The notes beneath the pieces are model-generated. The model made no database searches. It saw nothing but the letters and a program-made list of their open reading frames with translations, and was not told the DNA's origin. Source: Treponema parvum (lineage in GTDB: Bacteria; Spirochaetota; Spirochaetia; Treponematales; Treponemataceae). From it: a DNA stretch of 64,000 nt. Below, in pieces: positions 31,723 to 38,618 of this stretch (positions within the stretch are counted from its first letter, which is position 1; each line of letters starts with the position of its first letter). Location: contig NZ_CP054257.1 in NCBI RefSeq assembly GCF_017893945.1, forward strand, positions 186,001 through 250,000, read 5' to 3'. Both the position numbers and the translations under genes were made by a program.

Positions 31723-31983
31723 ATGCCAAGAATAGTTCCGATAAGAGATTTAAAAAATACTACAGCAATTTCACAAATATGCCATGAGGATAAAGAGCCT
31801 ATTTTTGTTACAAAAAACGGTTATGGAGACATGGTAATTATGAGTATGGAAACCTATGAAAAAAATCTTTTTCTTTCCAATGTTTATGGTAAACTTGAAG
31901 AAGCAAAGCAAGGCATGAAAAACGGCAGATATTCTTCTGTCGAGGATGCAGTTTCCCGTATAAGGGAGAAACATGGCCTATAA
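31723..31983 (+). CDS. Phd/YefM-family antitoxin
   Basis: An 86-aa antitoxin. The N-terminus MPRIVPIRDLKNTTAISQICHEDKEP is the Phd/YefM DNA-binding fold, followed by IFVTKNGYGDMVIMSMETYEKN near residue 27-50, a diagnostic strand-turn-strand. The C-terminus is helical and would wrap the toxin. The start has GGGAGAT before the ATG. It overlaps the toxin gene by 11 bases. It should neutralise the ParE/RelE toxin and repress its own promoter. Confidence 0.92.
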   Translation: MPRIVPIRDLKNTTAISQICHEDKEPIFVTKNGYGDMVIMSMETYEKNLFLSNVYGKLEEAKQGMKNGRYSSVEDAVSRIREKHGL

Positions 31984-32287
31984 TGTTCGGATCATGGAAA
32001 AAGCAGAGGAAGATTTGTCGGAAATAGTAACATATCTTTCTGATATGCTCTGCAATCCTAAGGCTGCTGACAGTTTGCTGGAAGAATTTTTGGAGGTAAA
32101 AACAAACCTTGAAGATAATCCGTATATGTATCCTTTAAGTAATGATTTGGTACTGCAAATGGAAGGATATCATAGGTTTCTTTTTAAGAAAAATTATATT
32201 GCGTTGTATCTGATTAATGATGACAAAAAAGAAGTTTCAATAATGCGTATTTTTTACGCAAAAAGAGATTATAATAATTTAATATAA
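31973..32287 (+). CDS. ParE/RelE-family toxin
   Basis: A 104-aa toxin. The opening AYNVRIMEKAEEDLSEIVTYLSDMLCNPKAA matches RelE/ParE helix 1 and 2, and the end RFLFKKNYIALYLINDDKKEVSIMRIFYAKRDYNNLI matches the C-terminal sheet with the conserved R-x-F-xx-RDY. It lacks clear separation between RelE (mRNA cleavage) and ParE (gyrase poison) types. It is paired with the Phd antitoxin, in antitoxin-toxin order. The stop is 6 bases before an attC site. Confidence 0.9.
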   Translation: MAYNVRIMEKAEEDLSEIVTYLSDMLCNPKAADSLLEEFLEVKTNLEDNPYMYPLSNDLVLQMEGYHRFLFKKNYIALYLINDDKKEVSIMRIFYAKRDYNNLI

Positions 32288-32292
32288 ATAAA

Positions 32293-32359
32293 ATCTAGCA
32301 CCCGCTTCAACGATGACATTGCGGCAAAGCCGCAAATGCAGGTTAAGCGGGTGTTGGAT
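32293..32359 (+). other. attC site 2 (between the Phd/ParE and TIR cassettes)
   Basis: R'' box ATCTAGC (one mismatch), arms CACCCGCTTCAAC and GTTAAGCGGGTG, and a central GCGGC-AAA-GCCGC hairpin. The R' box is GTTGGAT, a perfect GTTRRRY. Length is 67 bases. It is the best-preserved recombination site in the array and ends 61 bases before the TIR gene. Confidence 0.92.
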
Positions 32360-32419
32360 GGACGCTGCGTGCAGGAAAAAAAGAATGCTTAGCATTAATA
32401 TATTTTAAGGAGGGCAAAA

Positions 32420-32830
32420 ATGCCAGCACTTTTAAATTACAGATTATTTATTAGTCATGCTTGGTCATACCATGATGACTACACTCGCCTTATTGATTTA
32501 CTTGATAATGCGAATGACTTTATGTACTCGAATTATAGTGTTCCAAGGGATGATAAATTCGGAAGAATGACTGCAAATCAGCTCAAAGAAGAGTTAAAAG
32601 ACCAAATTAGACCTATAAATTGCTTTGTTGCATTAGCCGGTGTTTATATGTCTCATAGTGACTGGATTCAATTTGAGTTGGATTTTGCTGATTTAATTGG
32701 AAAGCCAATAATTGGTATTAAACCATGGGGAAATTCCAATGTTTCATCTGCTGTTTCCGATGTGGCTCAAGAAATTGTAGGATGGAATACAGATTCTATT
32801 GTAGATGTAATACGAAAATATTCAATTTAA
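32420..32830 (+). CDS. TIR-domain protein (MTH538/ThsB-like)
   Basis: A 136-aa single TIR-fold domain of the MTH538 (DUF1863-type) group. Key elements are LFISHAWSYHDDYTRL near residue 9, the FMYSNYSVPRDD stretch at 34-45, INCFVALAGVYMSHSDWIQFEL near 66-87 and KPIIGIKPWGN near 94. The WIQFE piece gives W82 and E86, matching the WxxxE pattern whose glutamate is catalytic in NAD-cleaving TIR proteins. Members of this family, such as ThsB in Thoeris, sense phage and make a nucleotide signal. It starts with AAGGAGGGC, and the SLATT gene follows after 9 bases, so the two form an operon inside one integron cassette. Confidence 0.85.
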   Translation: MPALLNYRLFISHAWSYHDDYTRLIDLLDNANDFMYSNYSVPRDDKFGRMTANQLKEELKDQIRPINCFVALAGVYMSHSDWIQFELDFADLIGKPIIGIKPWGNSNVSSAVSDVAQEIVGWNTDSIVDVIRKYSI

Positions 32831-32839
32831 GGAAAACAT

Positions 32840-33715
32840 ATGTTTGACTTTCCTGGAATATACAAAGAAGCAGATGATATTTCAAATAGGACTCAAAAAC
32901 AATATTTACTTATATTAAGACTTTTTTTAGGTCTGCTGTTGTTCTCAACCATTGCTTTTTCTTATTTTAGCAGCATCAGGGAAGTCAAATTAGTTAATGC
33001 AATTGCTTCATTAGTTATCGTTATTCTATCATTTTTGTTTACATTTATTAATTTTCAAGGAACTTGGTATAATGCGAGAGCTGTTGCTGAATCAATAAAA
33101 ACTATTTGTTGGAGATTTGCAACAAAATCAGAACCATATAATATTTCAGAGATTGATGCAAAACGTTTACTACTCAAAACAATCAAAGATATTGTAGATA
33201 TGAATCATGATTTCCAAAAAAACATATCATCAAGATTTAGCTCTGATCAGCAAATACCCGACAATATGGCGCAAATGCGAGAACTTCCATTGATAGAACG
33301 ATTAGAAGTATATTATAAATATCGAGTTATCGATCAAAGAAATTGGTATATAAAAAAATCAAGGTGGAACAGGAGACGCTCATATATTTTTTTTACGATT
33401 TTAATGGTTGTCTCAATTATTTTATCTATTTTTTTATTTTTAGATTTGAAAGAATTAATTCAAAGTAGTACTGCACAAGTTTATTATCCAATTGAAATTT
33501 TACTTTCTATTCTTTCTGTTATTTTTACGTGGGTTCAAACAAAAAAATACAAAGAACTTGATAAATCATATGCTTTGGCATCACATGAAATCGGTTTTAT
33601 TGCCACACAAAAAGAATTAGTAAAAACTGAAAATGATCTTTCAGAATATGTAATTAATTCTGAGAATGCATTTTCTCGCGAGCATACACAATGGATTGCA
33701 AGGAAAGACAAATAA
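32840..33715 (+). CDS. SLATT-domain membrane protein (DUF4231-like), candidate effector
   Basis: A 291-aa protein with four predicted membrane helices in two pairs: about residues 23-43 and 51-70, then about 180-200 and 218-236. The N-terminal YKEADDISNRTQKQYLLIL helix and first pair resemble the SLATT_3 group, and YYKYRVIDQRNWYIKKSRWNRRR before the second pair resembles SLATT_1. SLATT proteins are predicted pore-forming effectors in nucleotide-signal defence systems. It follows the TIR gene by 9 bases, so a TIR-made signal opening a SLATT pore is a reasonable model. It ends with KTENDLSEYVINSENAFSREH, a soluble helical tail. The pairing and function are inferred, not shown. Confidence 0.75.
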   Translation: MFDFPGIYKEADDISNRTQKQYLLILRLFLGLLLFSTIAFSYFSSIREVKLVNAIASLVIVILSFLFTFINFQGTWYNARAVAESIKTICWRFATKSEPYNISEIDAKRLLLKTIKDIVDMNHDFQKNISSRFSSDQQIPDNMAQMRELPLIERLEVYYKYRVIDQRNWYIKKSRWNRRRSYIFFTILMVVSIILSIFLFLDLKELIQSSTAQVYYPIEILLSILSVIFTWVQTKKYKELDKSYALASHEIGFIATQKELVKTENDLSEYVINSENAFSREHTQWIARKDK

Positions 33716-33745
33716 GAACATCCAACTGGGCAGAGGAGGGAAAGA

Positions 33746-34201
33746 ATGAAGAAATTATATATATTAATAGTTTGTTTTATTATATCAGTTATTATTACAT
33801 CGTGTACATCAATGCCCACAACTTCAAGGGATAGAGAATTATCTTTAAATGGTTATTCAATTTCGGAATCTGCCTTTGGTGGTGTAGAAAGATGGTATGC
33901 AGTAGATAAATATAACTATGATAGTCTTATTGATGAAGTAAGATTTCAAGTCGGTTATTTTAAAAACAATAGCATTGGTTTTATATTATATGGAAATGGA
34001 GTTGTTGGAGAAGAAGCGTATTTTAGTAGACAAGGTTTAGATTTACGTTGGGATTGGGGAAACTATGAAAGAAACGGCGAATCTAAGTTTAGATACAGTT
34101 TTGTTATAGAAACTGATGGAACAGGTCTTTATTATGATTTTATAGTATCAAAAGATGGAACTGCAAAACCTAGAGGAATATATAAAGTTCATAAATTTTA
34201 A
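33746..34201 (+). CDS. Predicted lipoprotein in the cassette array
   Basis: A 151-aa protein with signal peptide MKKLYILIVCFIISVIITSC and a clear lipobox cysteine. The mature part is beta-rich (SFVIETDGTGLYYDFIVSKDG) and aromatic, with no known motif. It starts after a GAGGAGGGAAAG site, 30 bases after the SLATT gene. The string ATCCAAC at 33720-33726 fits an attC R'' box but no palindrome follows, so a worn cassette boundary is possible. It is AT-rich like the rest of the array. Confidence 0.65.
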   Translation: MKKLYILIVCFIISVIITSCTSMPTTSRDRELSLNGYSISESAFGGVERWYAVDKYNYDSLIDEVRFQVGYFKNNSIGFILYGNGVVGEEAYFSRQGLDLRWDWGNYERNGESKFRYSFVIETDGTGLYYDFIVSKDGTAKPRGIYKVHKF

Positions 34202-34217
34202 TTTGTAGGATTTATGT

Positions 34218-35096
34218 ATGGGAAAAAAAATAAATTACAGTCAGCCACTTTCAATAATTTGGGACGCATATGATAAATCTAATAAAAACGGCAGATTAGA
34301 TCCAAAAGAATTTATCTGGGAATGGCTGACTCCACAGATAAAAAATCCTTTTTTACCAGATGGTACACAAGTTCAAACTAATATTCTTATTAGTGAAATG
34401 TTTTATGCTGATACACAAAAAGAATTTTTACATTTATATTTTGTAGATAAATCTTTAAGAGACTTTTTAAAAGAATTACCTATAAAAGATTTTGAAGGAT
34501 TAATACTAACTATTCTTGAAAAAGGGATAGATATTGAAGGTGGAGCTGTAAATACTTTTGGGCAAACTGTAAAAACCGGAAAAACAGAAAAAAGTTTTGA
34601 ATTTGGAATACATATACCTTTTGAAAATAAACATAAAGGGTATGCTTTTAGTTTTATATATCATCCAAGAGATAAAAAGTTATTTTTTGTTTGGTTAGTT
34701 GGAGAAAATTCAGGGTTTATTACAGTTGATCAATATAAAACTCTTATGAATGATAATTCGGAAAATTCAAAATTACTTGTAGAATATTTTCAGTTAGCAG
34801 TAAATACCATAATTTATATGAATACTTTTCCAAATTGTGTCATAGATGGAGTTCCTATAAATATAAAAGAAGAATATTCAAAAAAAATTGAAATTACAGA
34901 AAAAGTTATTGATATTATAAAATCTGATTCAACAAGGATTGTTATGCCTCATTCTCGTAGAGCATATTTTAAAAGATTGACTTCTGATTTTTATACTCAC
35001 AAAAAGGGACAAACTATTTTAGTAAAAGAAACTATGGTTAATGGAAAAGCTAAAACAGTTTATACAGCAAATGATCTTGAAAAATTTATAGATTAA
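34218..35096 (+). CDS. Unknown cassette protein
   Basis: A 292-aa soluble protein with no signal peptide or membrane segment. I do not recognise a known domain. It begins GKKINYSQPLSIIWDAYDKSNKNGR, has mixed alpha/beta content with charged surface (IEGGAVNTFGQTVKTGKTEK, HIPFENKHKGYAF) and ends with a basic region (SRRAYFKRLTSDFYTHKKGQTILVKETMVNGKAK in parts). It starts 17 bases after the lipoprotein, and its stop is directly at the attC site, so both are probably in the same cassette or a fused pair. It is a good candidate for a new cassette function. Confidence 0.6.
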   Translation: MGKKINYSQPLSIIWDAYDKSNKNGRLDPKEFIWEWLTPQIKNPFLPDGTQVQTNILISEMFYADTQKEFLHLYFVDKSLRDFLKELPIKDFEGLILTILEKGIDIEGGAVNTFGQTVKTGKTEKSFEFGIHIPFENKHKGYAFSFIYHPRDKKLFFVWLVGENSGFITVDQYKTLMNDNSENSKLLVEYFQLAVNTIIYMNTFPNCVIDGVPINIKEEYSKKIEITEKVIDIIKSDSTRIVMPHSRRAYFKRLTSDFYTHKKGQTILVKETMVNGKAKTVYTANDLEKFID

Positions 35097-35097
35097 C

Positions 35098-35162
35098 ATA
35101 TAACACCCGCTTAACCTGACATTGCGGCAAAGCCGCAAATGCAGGTTAAGCGGGTGTACAGA
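35098..35162 (+). other. attC site 3, near-perfect palindrome with altered R' box
   Basis: The arms ACACCCGCTTAACCTG (35103-35118) and CAGGTTAAGCGGGTGT (35142-35157) are perfectly complementary, with a central GCGGC-AAA-GCCGC. The R'' box is ATATAAC (one mismatch), but where GTTRRRY is expected the sequence is GTACAGA. The junction on the far side therefore no longer fits the core consensus. Confidence 0.8.
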
Positions 35163-35293
35163 CCACCGAGCAGGTCATTTATTTACAATAAAAACGTGCG
35201 ATATACGAACTCGTGATATTTCAAGCATTCTATAGATTGAAAATTATTCCATAAACAGGTTTCAATATAAAAAGTAATGTATCGATAAAAATT

Positions 35294-35638
35294 CTACCTG
35301 CTTTTTCCTTTTTGCATTTTATTTAATTCGGCGATATAATTCAAACCGAAAATCTCAATCTCGTCTAATACTTTTTGAAACTGAGTTCCCAATTTACTCA
35401 AAGAGTATTCAACATGAGGCGGGACTTCGGCAAAGACTTTGCGGTCGATTAGTTTATCTTTTTCAAGCTGACGGAGTTGCCTTGTTAAAACAGTTCGAGT
35501 TGTTGTAGGCATTAATCTTTGAAGTTCATTAAACCTTTTTGTGCCCGTGCTCAGATGATATAAAATTATAATCGCCCATTTCCCTTGCAATACTCTTTGA
35601 GTAGTAGCGAAGGGGCACTTATCATAAATCGACATCAT
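35294..35638 (-). CDS. HxlR-family transcriptional regulator
   Basis: A 114-aa winged-HTH protein of the HxlR type, which responds to electrophiles or oxidants in many bacteria. The helix-turn-helix is visible: KWAIIILYHLSTGTKRFNELQRLMPTTTRTVLTRQLRQLEKDKLIDRK in pieces, at residues about 15-65. The wing follows with VPPHVEYSLSKLGTQF. The N-terminal CPFATTQRVLQGKW has the conserved cysteine (C8). It is transcribed away from the SnoaL-like gene across a shared promoter region and probably controls both. Confidence 0.9.
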   Translation of the reverse strand: MMSIYDKCPFATTQRVLQGKWAIIILYHLSTGTKRFNELQRLMPTTTRTVLTRQLRQLEKDKLIDRKVFAEVPPHVEYSLSKLGTQFQKVLDEIEIFGLNYIAELNKMQKGKSR

Positions 35639-35692
35639 GAAAAATCCTTCATCAGTATTATTTTTGATACTATGTATTATAAATGTTCGTAC

Positions 35693-35720
35693 TTACAAAA
35701 TCAAGACTAAAGACTATAAT
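35693..35720 (+). promoter_or_regulatory. Promoter of the SnoaL-like gene
   Basis: TTACAA (35693-35698), a 16-base spacer and TATAAT (35715-35720) lie upstream of the gene at 35771. The intergenic DNA also contains an inverted repeat AGTAT-TATTTTTG-ATACT near 35654-35671, a possible HxlR site. Confidence 0.6.
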
Positions 35721-35770
35721 GATACTTAAAGAAGGGAGAACCACTTCTAAATATTTACCGGAGGAATTTT

Positions 35771-36160
35771 ATGAAAAATGAAACAATGAAGGTCTTTGAT
35801 GCTTACCGAGATGCATTGGAAAGGGGTGATTTTGCGGGAGTTTTTGCAACACTGTCCGATGCTATTGTATGGCACATGGGAGGCGAAAGTTCGCTTTCAG
35901 GTACGATTACAGGGAAACAGGCATTGGGAGAGCGTTTAGGAGAATTTGCAAAAAGGAGCGGCAGCACATTTAAAGTTATTACCAATTGGGCTGCGAGCAA
36001 CGAATGTTTTGTTGCTGCAAGTGTTGTTTCCGTAGCGGAGAGAGGAACTTATAAGCTAAATGATCCGGGCATTGATCTATTCAAAATAGAAAACGGCAAG
36101 ATACAAGAAGTATGGACTTTTGCCGAACAACAATCGGCAGAAGATATATTTTGGGGCTAA
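35771..36160 (+). CDS. SnoaL/NTF2-like ketosteroid-isomerase-fold protein
   Basis: A 129-aa protein of the NTF2-like fold. It opens MKVFDAYRDALERGDFAGVFATLSDAIVWHMGGES, the standard helix-strand start with a buried pocket, and ends DLFKIENGKIQEVWTFAEQ. Small NTF2-like proteins include enzymes and carriers, and the ligand is unknown. It starts after an ACCGGAGGAATTTT site and faces the HxlR gene, so it may be part of a stress-response pair. It may be a cassette ending at the attC-like sequence at 36215. Confidence 0.82.
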   Translation: MKNETMKVFDAYRDALERGDFAGVFATLSDAIVWHMGGESSLSGTITGKQALGERLGEFAKRSGSTFKVITNWAASNECFVAASVVSVAERGTYKLNDPGIDLFKIENGKIQEVWTFAEQQSAEDIFWG

Positions 36161-36214
36161 GATGGAATTTTTCTGTGTTATAGATCATTCATCATAGTAA
36201 AATAAATAAAAGAC

Positions 36215-36300
36215 ATCTAACCCGCCGCTTTAGCAAGGCATTGTCTTTGGTATTTATATTTTTGTTTTCCATTCGTTTCTTGATAATACGCGGCGGATAA
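36215..36300 (+). other. Possible degenerate attC site
   Basis: R''-like box ATCTAAC (perfect), followed by CCGCCGC, which pairs with GCGGCGG at 36290-36296. The inner palindrome of the other attC sites is not clear, and the expected R' box is replaced by GATAAAT. It may be the worn right end of the cassette array. Confidence 0.5.
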
Positions 36301-36308
36301 ATTATACT
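36280..36308 (+). promoter_or_regulatory. Promoter of the GerMN gene, probably leaderless
   Basis: TTGATA (36280-36285), exactly 17 bases, then TATACT (36303-36308). The ATG is at 36315, where transcription should begin. There is no ribosome site, so the message is probably leaderless. The -35 lies inside the attC-like stem. Confidence 0.75.
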
Positions 36309-36314
36309 GGTTTT

Positions 36315-37280
36315 ATGTCTGAAAACAATAAAAAAAGATCGGGATTGATCCTTTCCTGTTGGATAGTAGCAGCTCTCATAGTCTTAATCGCCTTTATGGT
36401 AAACGGCAATAAGATCATAGGAAATTTAAAATCGACAGGTTTTTTTGAGCGGATTTTCGGAACCACTCCGGAATTTGTAAAAAACTATACTGAAAAAAAA
36501 CCGCCGAAATCCAACGGACTTTTGGAAATAGAGATAGAAAAACCTTCCGTACAGGGGTCGGACGCTCCTCTGGTTTCCGGCACTCCTTTTGCCCCCGGCA
36601 CACATAACAGTTCGCAAACACCGTCCGAAGGAACATCCGAAAAAACTCAAGGAACTGCCGAAAGCGCTTCTTCAGTTACGGGCGAAGCAAAAAACACCGC
36701 TTTGAATGCGGCGGGTGAAAGCCGAGAGAATACCGCTTCCGCCGGACAAAACAATAAACAAGATCTTGGCCGTGACACAAACACTTCCGTAAATCAGTCA
36801 GGAACGGCGGCTTCGACCCGCCCGCAACCCAGTCAGGCTGCTCCTGCTCCTTCTGCGATAAATTTGCGCATGTTTTTCGTTTCGATCGATACCGACGGCA
36901 CGATAAGCAAAAAAGAAGTGCAGCGCACGTCCTTACGGAGAGACGCTCCTTTAACGGCGGCCTTGGAAGCGCTGCTTTCAGGTCCTTCCGTTCAAGAGCG
37001 CAACGCAAATTACATGTCTTTGATTCCCGCAGGAACGCGGCTTTTGGGCGCTTCCGTAAAAAACGGAATTGCCTTTCTCAATTTCAGCGAAGAATTCGAA
37101 TACAATCCTTACGGCGTGGAAGGATATTTGGGTCAGCTCATGCAGATCGTGTACACAGCCACTTCTTTTTCGACGGTCGACAGCGTTCAATTTTTAATTG
37201 AAGGGCAAAAAAAAGACTATCTGGGAAGCGAAGGCGTTTGGATAGGCTCCCCTTTGGCAAGGTCGTCTTTTTCCAAATAA
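36315..37280 (+). CDS. GerMN-domain membrane-anchored protein
   Basis: A 321-aa protein with an N-terminal membrane segment (about residues 10-28, LILSCWIVAALIVLIAFMV), a long Ser/Thr/Pro-rich linker (about residues 70-175) and a C-terminal GerMN domain. The latter has LRMFFVSIDTDGTI near 185, LTAALEALLSGPSVQERNANYMSLIPAGTRLLGASVKNGIAFLNFSEEF in pieces, and the final GQLMQIVYTATSFSTVDSVQFLIEGQK. GerMN domains occur in spore germination and in envelope proteins of other bacteria, and this organism has no spore. It is likely an extracytoplasmic envelope protein. No neighbour clearly shares its role. Confidence 0.8.
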   Translation: MSENNKKRSGLILSCWIVAALIVLIAFMVNGNKIIGNLKSTGFFERIFGTTPEFVKNYTEKKPPKSNGLLEIEIEKPSVQGSDAPLVSGTPFAPGTHNSSQTPSEGTSEKTQGTAESASSVTGEAKNTALNAAGESRENTASAGQNNKQDLGRDTNTSVNQSGTAASTRPQPSQAAPAPSAINLRMFFVSIDTDGTISKKEVQRTSLRRDAPLTAALEALLSGPSVQERNANYMSLIPAGTRLLGASVKNGIAFLNFSEEFEYNPYGVEGYLGQLMQIVYTATSFSTVDSVQFLIEGQKKDYLGSEGVWIGSPLARSSFSK

Positions 37281-37295
37281 AGCGATAAGAGGTCG

Positions 37296-37490
37296 GTTTT
37301 AGATCGGCTTGTCGCGGCAGGGCTTGTTGTGCGACATGGTTCGACGCTCCGACCTGCTTTGCCGCGCCGGCTGAGTTTATCGTGCTGACTGCGGCATTTT
37401 GCCGCCGGCGCTCACGGCGCCTGCCACACCGGTTGTATCGATTTTGCGAACGGCTCACCGCGCCGAGCGTGCTAATTTTGCCGCCTGTGT
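37296..37490. repeat. GC-rich degenerate short repeats
   Basis: Repeats such as ATTTTGCCGCC...CTCACGGCGCC, ATTTTGCGAACGGCTCACCGCGCC and ATTTTGCCGCCTGTGTTCACTGCGCC occur in tandem with changes. A related GCGCAGTGA pattern appears in reverse at about 60420-60480. No gene is present. It is probably a degraded repeat or unstable non-coding DNA. Confidence 0.5.
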
Positions 37491-38618
37491 TCACTGCGCC
37501 TGCTGTGCGGAATTCACAATCGTATAGGTCTTAAGCGTTTGATTGAAATAAGCGCGGTTTTTTACGTACGAATCGTCAAAGACGGTCATGGAAACATATC
37601 CGAATTTGTCTTCGCTTATCCTTGTGATGATCTTAAAATCTCTTAGGACGGCGCCCGTTTTGTTTTGATAATAATAACTTGACAAACTCATCCTTGTCCG
37701 AGATGAGGACGAAGCGGAAAATTCAAGTTTTTCCCAAACGGAATAAGAATTTTGAGCGCTTAAAATCATATTTCTTTGCAGAACATCCGAAAATTTTTCC
37801 TTTATGTTTTCAGGGATAAAAATGACGTTTACGGACAAAACCGCGTCGTCGCCGAGAGCCCATACGTTTCCCGAAGATTGAGTCCACAAGGAATCCAAAG
37901 TGATTTCTTGCACCGTGTCCGAAATATTTACCGTATATTTTTTCTTTTCAGCGGGAACGGAAAGTTTTTGCTTGTCGCTTGAATCTTTTAAAACCTCGGG
38001 AAAGCCCGTAAAATCGTAAAATGAATTGTCTTCGGAAGAGACGAGACGCCCCGCCGTAACCGCTTCCAACAAGACTTCTCCGTTTGAGGCGGAGATGCGC
38101 TTTAAATTGAAAAGAGGAACGGCGTAGTCGTAAAGCATGGAGACGTATCCTCCGAACTGCATAAAATCGTCTTTAACGACGGCTCCTTGTTCGCTGAAGT
38201 TCTTTTCCAAAGCGACTTCCGCAGGAGAAATACTCCCCGCCTTCTGTCTGCGTGCGTTGAATTCGTACACCATATCGTGAAGGTAGTTCACTATATCCGT
38301 ATCGTCCGGCGTGATAGTGTCTAAGAATCTTTCGCCCGTCATTTCCATGTGATCCGACAGGGGATCCACGCTGAATAATATTCCCACGGACTTTTCAGGA
38401 AGCTGTTTTTCCCTGTCTCCGGGCGCGTAATAGCGGGCGGCGTAAGTTGCCTCGTCGTAATATAAAAAACCTATATAGGATTTACGGCTGAAAGTATTGT
38501 CCCGGTAATAGACATATTCGCCTGAAACGTCCGGAATATACGGATCTATGCCCGGAAGAGCCGCTGCAAAGAGGATACAAAAAACGGCTTGGGCGACGGC
38601 AAAAATCAGCTTACGCAT
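37491..38618 (-). CDS. Conserved secreted protein, unknown function
   Basis: A 375-aa protein with a signal peptide (MRKLIFAVAQAVFCILFAAA) and no lipobox. The start at 38618 overlaps the proS stop by 8 bases, so it is translationally coupled to proS, and it is preferred to an in-frame ATG 12 bases upstream. The mature part is beta-rich with many aromatic residues (SYIGFLYYDEATYAARYY, YTIVNSAQQAQ) and no recognised motif. It probably acts in the envelope of spirochaetes. Position next to proS gives no strong hint of function. Confidence 0.7.
   Translation of the reverse strand: MRKLIFAVAQAVFCILFAAALPGIDPYIPDVSGEYVYYRDNTFSRKSYIGFLYYDEATYAARYYAPGDREKQLPEKSVGILFSVDPLSDHMEMTGERFLDTITPDDTDIVNYLHDMVYEFNARRQKAGSISPAEVALEKNFSEQGAVVKDDFMQFGGYVSMLYDYAVPLFNLKRISASNGEVLLEAVTAGRLVSSEDNSFYDFTGFPEVLKDSSDKQKLSVPAEKKKYTVNISDTVQEITLDSLWTQSSGNVWALGDDAVLSVNVIFIPENIKEKFSDVLQRNMILSAQNSYSVWEKLEFSASSSSRTRMSLSSYYYQNKTGAVLRDFKIITRISEDKFGYVSMTVFDDSYVKNRAYFNQTLKTYTIVNSAQQAQ

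Noticed and set aside
31514-31735. 73-aa plus-strand open frame in the cassette gap
   Set aside because: It runs through the hairpin repeat element and has no ribosome site or recognisable protein features.
30807-35162. Palindromes at 30807, 32293 and 35098 as ordinary terminators
   Set aside because: They share sequence and core boxes with each other, are long (65-67 bases), lack T tracts and lie at gene-group boundaries, so attC sites fit better.
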